DNA of 11,795 nucleotides from Kiritimatiellota bacterium (lineage in GTDB: Bacteria > Verrucomicrobiota > Lentisphaeria > Victivallales > JAADHT01): assembly GCA_013151705.1 (NCBI GenBank), contig JAADHT010000301.1, forward strand, positions 1 to 11,795, written 5' to 3'. Of this stretch, positions 6,703 through 11,795 are shown piece by piece. Position 1 is the first letter of the stretch. The number at the start of each line of letters is the position of its first letter. The position numbers and the translations under genes are program-made. The notes beneath the pieces are model-generated. The model made no database searches and was not told where the DNA came from. It was given only the letters and a program-made list of their open reading frames with translations.

Positions 6703-6723
6703 AAACGTTTGCTTGGAGTGAAT

Positions 6724-7842
6724 ATGTTATCTTTGAAAACTGAAACGTTGTATACCGGCACCAAGATTTCACATAATGTGCATGTCAATATCAAAGACGC
6801 GGTCGTGGATTCGATTTCAAAACGGCCCAAGGGGAAATTGGCTGGCGAATTTCACACACTGACACCGGCGTTTGTCGATCCGCATTGCCACATCGGGATG
6901 TTCAGAGCGGGAGAGCCGTCCGCTGAAGCGGACGTCAATGACGAAATGGACTCCATTCTTCCTCTCGCCGACGCTCTCGACGGAGTTCAGATGGACGATC
7001 CCGCTTTTTCCGACAGCGTTTCAGCGGGAGTGCTCTATTCCTGCGTGCTGCCCGGAAGCGCCAACATAATAGGTGGAATGTCCGCTGTCATCAGAAACTA
7101 CGCCTACAACACGACGGAGGCCTTGATTACCCGCGCTGGCCTCAAAGCGGCCTTTGGATACAACACCTCCAGTCCCACTTCCCAAAAACGCGAGGGTAGA
7201 AGAGCCAGCACGAGAATGGGGTGCCTGGCCCTGTTTAGATCAGAGTTGGCGAAGGTGGCCGCGGTGAAAAAGAAAAGCTCTCTCACCCTTGAGCAAAAGG
7301 TGTTGAGAAAAATCTTGAACGGCGAAATGACTTTGCGGTGTCATGTCCACAAGTCGGATGACATCGCCGCCGTCTTGCGCGTCGCCGATGAGTTTTCTCT
7401 GAAAATCACCATTGAACACGCTTGTAACGTAACTGACATAAGAACATTCAATGATTTGGCGCGACGAGGCATTCCCGTCATCTACGGCCCTGTCGAAGGA
7501 ATAGGCCCAAAGACGGAACTTCGCGACATGAATCTCAGAAATATCAGAAATCTGCTTCTCAGCGGAGTGGAATTTGGAATCATGACCGACCACGACGTGA
7601 ACCCGCAGAGCAATTTGTTTTATTTGACCAGGCATTTTACGCGCCACGGCCTTTCGAAAGAGCAAGCGATGGAAAAGGTGACGCGAGTCAACGCGGCCAT
7701 GATCGGAATCGACGATGTCGCGGGAACCGTGGAACGCGGCAAATGGGCTAGTCTGGTATGCTGGAACGGCGACCCTTTCAGCATGCTCTCATATCCAACC
7801 AAAGTCTATGGGGAGGGAAAACTCCTCTACGAATCGGAATAG
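6724..7842 (+). CDS. Amidohydrolase-superfamily metal hydrolase (imidazolonepropionase-like)
   Basis: The 372-aa metal-dependent hydrolase has a small beta-sandwich made from both termini and a TIM barrel. Metal motifs are VDPHCHIG (H54, H56), CHVHK (H207, H209), IEHACN (H232) and MTDHD (D289-D291). PGSANIIGG (110-118) is typical of a subgroup usually annotated simply as amidohydrolase, whose substrates are peptides or cyclic amides; the true substrate cannot be read from the sequence. The C-terminal GTVERGKWASLVCWNGDPF is the usual return to the sandwich domain. I start at ATG 6724, not at the in-frame TTG at 6673, because GGAG lies 7-8 nt upstream and the TTG version would begin just before the second leader hairpin. 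No signal peptide is seen, so it is cytoplasmic. Copy 3 of the 47-bp repeat begins 13 bp after the stop. Confidence 0.88.
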   Translation: MLSLKTETLYTGTKISHNVHVNIKDAVVDSISKRPKGKLAGEFHTLTPAFVDPHCHIGMFRAGEPSAEADVNDEMDSILPLADALDGVQMDDPAFSDSVSAGVLYSCVLPGSANIIGGMSAVIRNYAYNTTEALITRAGLKAAFGYNTSSPTSQKREGRRASTRMGCLALFRSELAKVAAVKKKSSLTLEQKVLRKILNGEMTLRCHVHKSDDIAAVLRVADEFSLKITIEHACNVTDIRTFNDLARRGIPVIYGPVEGIGPKTELRDMNLRNIRNLLLSGVEFGIMTDHDVNPQSNLFYLTRHFTRHGLSKEQAMEKVTRVNAAMIGIDDVAGTVERGKWASLVCWNGDPFSMLSYPTKVYGEGKLLYESE

Positions 7843-7855
7843 AGCGAAGTCCGCG

Positions 7856-7902
7856 CCTCATGCGCTCGCGACACGGTTCGCTCAGACTTTTGCAACTGGC
7901 TC
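7856..7902 (+). repeat. 47-bp dispersed repeat, copy 3 (after the amidohydrolase gene)
   Basis: Same orientation as copy 1, with two mismatches to each other copy. It starts 13 bp after the amidohydrolase stop codon, so it would lie in the 3' untranslated part of that transcript, ahead of the terminator-like hairpin at 7920-7944. Confidence 0.9.
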
Positions 7903-7919
7903 AATAATTCAAAAAAACA

Positions 7920-7944
7920 GGAATTGGGGCTTGCAATTCTTTTT
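7920..7944 (+). terminator. Probable intrinsic terminator after the amidohydrolase gene
   Basis: GAATTG (7921-7926) pairs with CAATTC (7934-7939) across a 7-nt loop, extended by one G-T pair, and is followed by five T (7940-7944). An A-run precedes the stem, so it could also act leftward. The stem is short and A/T-rich, hence moderate confidence. Confidence 0.5.
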
Positions 7945-7958
7945 AACCGCGTTATGCT
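7931..7958 (+). promoter_or_regulatory. Possible promoter of the TIKLKP-repeat gene
   Basis: TTGCAA (7931-7936) and TATGCT (7953-7958) are 16 bp apart, each 4 of 6 to consensus, about 44 bp before the start codon. The -35 overlaps the terminator stem. This is a weak call based on position. Confidence 0.3.
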
Positions 7959-8001
7959 ACTTATCATTCTTGTGGATTTTTGAAACCAAAGAGGTGTGAA
8001 T

Positions 8002-9189
8002 ATGGCTGACAACGAAAATGCGGAAGCGGCAGACGCGCAAACGAACAAGCCGGTTGGTGAAGATGATCAAACTGCGAAGATTCCGCGTCCAGGGCAAACC
8101 TCCGATGATGGAAAAGTAGTCTTGAACTCAAGTACCGACTCCACTATCAAACCATCAGACGCGACACGCATAGCTCCCGCGATTCCGCAAGTCGGAAGCG
8201 AGAACAAACCACCAGTTTCTCCGACAGCGAAACCCGTGTCGGCGAAAACCATCAAACTAAAACCTGTATCCGACGCGGTGCCGGACGAAGATCGGGATGT
8301 TGGAGAGACGATCTCTGTGGATCGGAAAGATTTGGAATCGGAAGCCTCTCCGCAGGTTGCCGCGCCCGAGGCCGCCCCCATCGCGAAACCCACGAAATCA
8401 AAAACGATAAAACTCAAACCGTTGAAGCCAACCTCTTCGATAGCGGCTGACAACGAACTTGGGGATACCCTGTCATTGGACAAAGATTCCTTGTCGGATA
8501 TTCCGGCGGACTCTTTGAAATCCAGCGCGTCGGCGCGGGAAGCGGACAGTGAAGATGAAGAAGCTACGATAAAGATACAAAAACCTTCATCCAGCAAAAA
8601 ACCATCGCATCCTGTTCCCAATATGCCTGGAGGTAAGGAAACGATCAAATTGCGTCCATCAAACAACACGCCCCCGCCTCCATCGGCGCCTACGGTCAAT
8701 TTGCAGGATCCCGCGCAAGCGCCTCAAGTCGAAGGCAAAAGAACCATCAAACTGGTTCCCAAAAAGGCGACGGAGGACGATGCGACCCAAAAGACTCCCA
8801 AACCACCCGGGCCTTCGGATCCGACCGTGAATCTCAAAGAAGTCGTCGAGACTCCGGCGGCTTCGCCTCCGTCTCCATCCGCACCAACGATGAAAATGCC
8901 AGCGGATGGTGAAAAAGCCCCGGCGAAACCCTCAGCTAAGCGCACTCTTAAACTGAAATCCGCCGCGTCATCAGCGCCAGCCGCGCCTTCCCCGGCGGAC
9001 GATGCCACGGCTACGGATACCGGCGTTCCAGCTATGTCCGATTCTTCGAAAGCTCCGTCGTCAATTGAGGTTATGGACACCGGAGGCGAACCCAATATTA
9101 TTTTCACGCTGGTAGCGCTTGTTTCGCTTGGCCTCCTCGCTTATTTCACGTATCTGGCGGGAACGCAGCTGATGGCGCTGAACGGTTAA
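8002..9189 (+). CDS. Lys/Pro-rich 'TIKLKP' repeat protein with C-terminal membrane anchor
   Basis: The 395-aa product has an acidic N-terminus (ADNENAEAADAQ) and a long disordered region rich in Pro, Ala, Ser, Lys and Thr. Six degenerate copies of a basic beta-type motif recur: KTIKLKP twice, ATIKIQKP, ETIKLRP, RTIKLVP and RTLKLKS. Between them are acidic counterparts, GETISVDRKDLES and GDTLSLDKDSLSD, and three PTVNL/PTMKM motifs. One membrane helix lies near the end (IIFTLVALVSLGLLAYFTYLAG) with only a short tail after it. The start at ATG 8002 is favoured over GTG 7996 because GAGG sits 7-8 nt upstream. The bulk would be cytoplasmic if the protein is tail-anchored. Function is unknown. The repeats differ in codons but keep the residues, which suggests selection on the peptide. 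Similar 'T-[IV]-[KR]-L-[KR]-P' proteins occur, as I recall, in Lentisphaerota-type genomes. Confidence 0.82.
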   Translation: MADNENAEAADAQTNKPVGEDDQTAKIPRPGQTSDDGKVVLNSSTDSTIKPSDATRIAPAIPQVGSENKPPVSPTAKPVSAKTIKLKPVSDAVPDEDRDVGETISVDRKDLESEASPQVAAPEAAPIAKPTKSKTIKLKPLKPTSSIAADNELGDTLSLDKDSLSDIPADSLKSSASAREADSEDEEATIKIQKPSSSKKPSHPVPNMPGGKETIKLRPSNNTPPPPSAPTVNLQDPAQAPQVEGKRTIKLVPKKATEDDATQKTPKPPGPSDPTVNLKEVVETPAASPPSPSAPTMKMPADGEKAPAKPSAKRTLKLKSAASSAPAAPSPADDATATDTGVPAMSDSSKAPSSIEVMDTGGEPNIIFTLVALVSLGLLAYFTYLAGTQLMALNG

Positions 9190-9205
9190 GTCTAATTTAC
9201 GCAGT

Positions 9206-9247
9206 TGAAAAATAAAAAAGAACGACGGTCTTCCGTCGTTCCTTTTT
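9206..9247. terminator. Strong bidirectional terminator
   Basis: A perfect 9-bp stem, GAACGACGG (9220-9228) with CCGTCGTTC (9233-9241), has a TCTT loop. It is followed by five T on the plus strand (9243-9247), and an A-rich run on the left (9206-9219) gives a T-run on the minus strand. It lies between two convergent genes and can end both transcripts. The stop codon of the minus-strand gene (9246-9248) overlaps its edge. Confidence 0.9.
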
Positions 9248-9533
9248 ACCATTCCCATTTGCATTCCCCTAAACGTCCATCTTCGCGTTCGGGAAGATTC
9301 TTGACAATGGAATGGATGTTTTCGCCGGCCATCAACTTGGAAATCAATTCCGCGGATCTCGGCCCAACGCCTTTTATCCTAGCCAGCTCGGTTTGTGCCA
9401 AACCAGACAAATCACCTTGATGCTCAATCAGGGGGATTATTGATTTCTCAAGAGCGTTGAATAGAGTCGCGTTGACGTCGCGGAGCGCGATCTGTAGTTT
9501 TCCGACCTTGGCGATTATCTCGTCGTTGCTCAT
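9246..9533 (-). CDS. Small helix-hairpin-helix protein
   Basis: The 95-aa protein has a helical N-terminal half (about 3-38) and a helix-hairpin-helix motif at about 45-68: LAQTELARIKGVGPRSAELI, with the hairpin GVG at 55-57. HhH motifs bind the DNA backbone without sequence preference, as in RuvA, ComEA, UvrC and DNA ligase. Here the motif is nearly the whole protein, so it may be a small DNA-binding factor or a partner subunit. I do not recognise a named family. The C-terminus is short and Trp-containing (ECKWEW). AGGA lies about 11 nt before the ATG. It follows the aminotransferase gene by 95 bp on the same strand and ends at the shared terminator. Confidence 0.75.
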   Translation of the reverse strand: MSNDEIIAKVGKLQIALRDVNATLFNALEKSIIPLIEHQGDLSGLAQTELARIKGVGPRSAELISKLMAGENIHSIVKNLPEREDGRLGECKWEW

Positions 9534-9628
9534 AACACTTTGTCCTGTCGTATGTTAAATTGGTCGCACGGCTTTAGCCTGTATGTTGCATGACCAGCGC
9601 GGCGCGGATGCGAAGCGATTAAGGCAGG

Positions 9629-10753
9629 TTAGAGCAAGGCGTTCTCCATGGTCGAAACCACGTATTGACGCTGTTCTTTGGTGGACTCGGGGTATATCGG
9701 CAACGCGATTATGCGATCAGCGACACTTTCGCTTACGGGACAATCGCCTGGTTTACAGCCCAAATGCGCGAAACATTCCTGCAGATGCAAGGGAACCGGA
9801 TAGTACACGTCGACACCGATGCCGGCATCCAGAAGGACCTGCTTAACGCCATTTCTCGTACCCTTCGGCAACAAAACGCAGAATTGGTTGTATATGTGTC
9901 TCGTACTATGCTCGGCTTTCAAAGGCATAGTGACTTCGCCCGAGATTTTCGAATCCGCGAACAAGGCGCGGTATTCAGCGGCGTTGCGTTGCCGGGCGGC
10001 GCTCCACGAATCGAGATGCTTGAGCTTTATGGACAGAATGACGGCTTGCAACGCGTCAAGTCTGAAATTGCCGCCGATATACTTGTGGTAGTACTTCGGT
10101 TTCGCCCCATGATTGCGGAACACTTTCAGCAATTCGTATTTCTTCTCTGAGTTGGTGGTTACAATTCCACCGTCGCCGAAAGCCCCGAGATTCTTACTGG
10201 GAAAAAACGAGAAGCAACCGTAATCGCCGAAACCGCCGGCCCGGCCCCCCTCGTACTCGGCTCCAATGGCTTGCGCGCCGTTTTCAATCACAACCAACCC
10301 GCCGTGCTTCGCCGCGATTTTGTTGATCGCATCCATATCAGCGCACTGTCCATAGAGGTGAACCGGAATGATCGCTTTGGTTTTAGCGGTGATTTTCTCT
10401 TCCACCAAATCAGCGTTTATATTGAAAGTGCCAGGATCGATGTCAACGAAAACCGGAGTGGCGCCTACCCTCGCGATCGCTCCGCCGGTGGCGAAAAAAG
10501 TGAAAGGTGAGGTTATAACCTCGTCTCCGGCTCCTATTCCCTCCACCATTAGCGAAATCAAAAGCGCGTCGGAACCGGAAGAGACGCCGCAGGCGAAAGT
10601 GGTGCAACAGTATTCAGCGACCTCGCATTCGAGTCGCTCGACATTCTCGCCTAAAATGAAATATTGCGAATCGCATAATTTTTCAATGGCGGGCAGTATT
10701 TCAGCTTTAAGGTCGGCGTATTGGGCTTTCAAATCCAGCAACGGCACTTTCAT
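9629..10753 (-). CDS. DegT/DnrJ/EryC1/StrS-family PLP-dependent sugar aminotransferase
   Basis: The 374-aa fold-type I enzyme is expected to aminate a keto-sugar nucleotide for a surface polysaccharide. It resembles the WbpE/WlbC type, judging from its start (VPLLDLKAQYADLKAEI) and ITAKTKAIIPVHLYGQ. Motifs are SSGSDALLISL (58-68), TSPFTFFAT (81-89), VFVDIDPGTFNI (101-112) and the Schiff-base lysine K187 in FFPSKNLGAFGDGG. The family's EDAAQ box, whose Asp contacts the pyridine nitrogen of PLP, reads ENGAQ (157-161), so N158 replaces Asp. K187 and Q161 remain. The start is ATG 10753, with GGA 9 nt upstream, not TTG 10765. It lies 83 bp after rplU on the same strand. A glycosyltransferase gene beyond rplU fits a polysaccharide role. 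Confidence 0.95.
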   Translation of the reverse strand: MKVPLLDLKAQYADLKAEILPAIEKLCDSQYFILGENVERLECEVAEYCCTTFACGVSSGSDALLISLMVEGIGAGDEVITSPFTFFATGGAIARVGATPVFVDIDPGTFNINADLVEEKITAKTKAIIPVHLYGQCADMDAINKIAAKHGGLVVIENGAQAIGAEYEGGRAGGFGDYGCFSFFPSKNLGAFGDGGIVTTNSEKKYELLKVFRNHGAKPKYYHKYIGGNFRLDALQAVILSIKLKHLDSWSAARQRNAAEYRALFADSKISGEVTMPLKAEHSTRHIYNQFCVLLPKGTRNGVKQVLLDAGIGVDVYYPVPLHLQECFAHLGCKPGDCPVSESVADRIIALPIYPESTKEQRQYVVSTMENALL

Positions 10754-10836
10754 AGTGTTTTCCAATTTGTGAATGTTGATGGTTGTCTACGGACACTGTG
10801 TGAAATAATGTTTCATTCCGCGTCAAACGGATTTCG

Positions 10837-11151
10837 CTATTTCTTTTCAATAGCTGAAATTTTCACTTTCGTCAATTCCTGACGATGACCGTGCTTCTTT
10901 CTATAGCCTTTGCGACGTTTCATTTTGAAAGCCGTGAGTTTTTTACCTCTGAAATGCTCTAGTATTTCACCTTTCACCGTCGCCGACGCCAGCAATGGAG
11001 TGCCGCATTCTATATCGGCGCCGTCGCCGACCGCCAAGACTTCGTCGAAAACGACTTCGGCGCCAACATCGCCGGAAACCCTTTCGATCTCGATTTCAGT
11101 CTGCTCATTGACCCTGTATTGTTTTCCGCCTGTGGCAATAACCGCATACAT
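10837..11151 (-). CDS. rplU: 50S ribosomal protein L21
   Basis: The 104-aa 23S rRNA-binding protein of the large subunit is of normal length. It has the typical start MYAVIATGGKQYRV, the central IEIERVSGDVGAEVVFDEVL region and the basic tail with FKMKRRKGYRKKHGHRQ. I use ATG 11151, which has a strong AGAGGAG site 8-10 nt upstream, instead of ATG 11190. rplU is usually followed directly by rpmA (L27). Here only 83 bp separate it from the aminotransferase start, so rpmA is absent from its usual place. A promoter-like pair lies at 11212-11239. Confidence 0.98.
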   Translation of the reverse strand: MYAVIATGGKQYRVNEQTEIEIERVSGDVGAEVVFDEVLAVGDGADIECGTPLLASATVKGEILEHFRGKKLTAFKMKRRKGYRKKHGHRQELTKVKISAIEKK

Positions 11152-11211
11152 TATCTGTTTCTCCTCTGTTCTACGTAATGAATATTCCAACGATCCAGCA
11201 AAAAGACTCCG

Positions 11212-11239
11212 AATATATCCCCGTCCTCATCAAAGACAA
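11212..11239 (-). promoter_or_regulatory. Likely promoter of rplU
   Basis: On the minus strand TTGTCT (11239-11234) and TATATT (11217-11212, 5 of 6) are 16 bp apart. The predicted start gives a leader of about 55 nt ending in the AGGAG site of rplU. Confidence 0.45.
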
Positions 11240-11732
11240 CCCATCCAATGCGATTTGTTCGATTTTTTTGGAATTGCCTCGAAACAGAACATTCGACATC
11301 GGATTATCAACCCGACGCCAAATTGTTTTGACATGGCCGTCAAGTTGCTAACGGTATACTTGATGTCAAACATAAAATTGTCGGGATAATACGATTTAGT
11401 ATATAAAAAACGCTACGGGCTTACCTTTCCAATTAACCACCGGATAGTTCCAGTGCCACAGCGATCCGTTTTCCTTGTTTATTGCATTTCGAACGATTAC
11501 TGCTATTTTCATGCGCGGCGAGCGTCGCGCATGCGCGCAACGGCGATGGCGACTACTTGCCACGTACGGCGGAAAGCGCCTCTTTCAGTATTATGGGATA
11601 ACTATGCCAGGGTCTTTCTTTGCCACGAATTCGCTCTCTACGTACTTCAGGCCCTTGCTCCTGGACAATGGGACGAATGAACTTGGCAGGCCGGGCTCCC
11701 CGGTAAACAATAACAAAATGGGAATTTCGCTT
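11240..11732. other. Region without a supported gene between rplU and the glycosyltransferase start
   Basis: About 490 bp hold only short open frames on both strands, none with a recognisable family. A minus-strand frame at 11591-11782 ends GLKYVESEFVAKKDPGIVIP and looks protein-like. It overlaps the glycosyltransferase start antisense, so at most one of the two is real. A CpG-dense patch (about 11511-11550) holds the perfect 12-bp palindrome CGCGCATGCGCG (11526-11537), in contrast to the A/T-rich DNA at 11320-11410. Divergent promoters for rplU and the rightward gene should lie here. It may contain a decayed gene. Confidence 0.5.
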
Positions 11733-11795
11733 ATGAGCGTGAAAAAAACAGCGGACGAGCATTCGAAAACAGGTTTGTCCATTGTCGTTCCGGCG
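11733..11795 (+). CDS. Start of a probable family-2 glycosyltransferase (partial at window edge)
   Basis: The last 21 codons read MSVKKTADEHSKTG followed by LSIVVPA. LSIVVPA is the first beta-strand of GT-A fold family-2 glycosyltransferases, which transfer sugars from nucleotide donors for polysaccharide, lipid-linked sugar or glycoprotein synthesis. The DXD motif and acceptor domain are outside the window. Start choice is uncertain: ATG 11718 and ATG 11604 are in the same open frame. I prefer 11733 because such proteins begin a few residues before LSIVVPA, and GGGA lies 9 nt upstream. Confidence 0.68.
   Translation, partial: MSVKKTADEHSKTGLSIVVPA

Larger units (their letters stand above)
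6271..6723. other. Gene-free divergent region rich in inverted repeats
   Basis: About 450 bp separate the leftward membrane gene from the rightward amidohydrolase. I find no convincing gene here. A 62-codon frame on the minus strand (6369-6557) lacks a ribosome site and family resemblance. The region holds four separate perfect inverted repeats: stems of 9 bp (6370-6398), 10 bp (6479-6520), 7 bp (6644-6662) and 8 bp (6676-6702). It must contain the promoters of both genes, but I see no clear -35/-10 pair. TATGAT at 6603-6608 is the best -10 for the rightward gene. Confidence 0.6.

Noticed and set aside
6673..6723. 17-codon upstream extension of the amidohydrolase (TTG start)
   Set aside because: It would read through the second leader hairpin, has no ribosome site, and ATG 6724 has GGAG at good spacing.
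2789..7902. CRISPR array
   Set aside because: The three repeat copies are kilobases apart and in mixed orientation, without spacers or cas genes.
11591..11782. 63-codon minus-strand open frame ending GLKYVESEFVAKKDPGIVIP
   Set aside because: It overlaps the LSIVVPA start of the glycosyltransferase on the other strand. The composition is protein-like, but I recognise no family and see no ribosome site inside the window.

Overview
The window (11,795 bp, about half G+C) looks like chromosomal DNA of a Gram-negative bacterium. It carries core genes (dnaX, the SRP RNA, rplU) and lpxK, which is needed for lipid A. Three features fit the PVC group (Lentisphaerota/Kiritimatiellota-like): the N-terminally extended LpxK, a DnaX with a very long Pro/Ser/Thr-rich linker, and a Lys/Pro-rich 'TIKLKP'-repeat protein with a C-terminal membrane anchor. 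That placement is inference from overall appearance, not from a search. I see no phage, transposase, CRISPR array, tRNA or rRNA.

Layout. 1-243 (+): open 3' end of an unidentified gene. 233-2419 (-): dnaX, preceded by a small bacterial signal recognition particle RNA (about 2445-2563, -) with its own promoter near 2640-2667. 2853-4025 (+): lpxK, convergent with an M24 metallopeptidase (4072-5211, -). Upstream of the peptidase on the same strand are the wreck of an M55 D-aminopeptidase gene (5234-5647) and a six-helix membrane protein (5644-6270), joined by an ATGA overlap. A gene-free stretch of about 450 bp rich in inverted repeats separates these from a rightward amidohydrolase (6724-7842) and the TIKLKP-repeat protein (8002-9189). 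The latter ends at a strong two-way terminator facing a small helix-hairpin-helix protein (9246-9533, -), a DegT-family sugar aminotransferase (9629-10753, -) and rplU (10837-11151, -). The window ends in the first 21 codons of a probable family-2 glycosyltransferase (+).

How the genes relate. The ffs-dnaX pair is a housekeeping unit. LpxK, the sugar aminotransferase and the glycosyltransferase start point to lipid A and surface-polysaccharide synthesis. The M24 peptidase, M55 remnant and amidohydrolase suggest peptide or amide turnover, but they need not form one pathway.

The least ordinary signals are: a 47-bp dispersed repeat in three nearly identical copies (2789, 5336, 7856), one sitting where the M55 gene breaks; the M55 gene itself, which has lost its catalytic middle in frame; an A AAA AAC slippery heptamer in dnaX at codons 431-433, with a -1 stop 25 codons later, which could give a gamma-like short product; an SRP RNA whose apical stem has two swapped base pairs; a DegT aminotransferase with Asn in place of the usual PLP-binding Asp; rplU without rpmA next to it; and a dyad-rich leader before the amidohydrolase. 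None of these clearly makes up a new multi-gene system.
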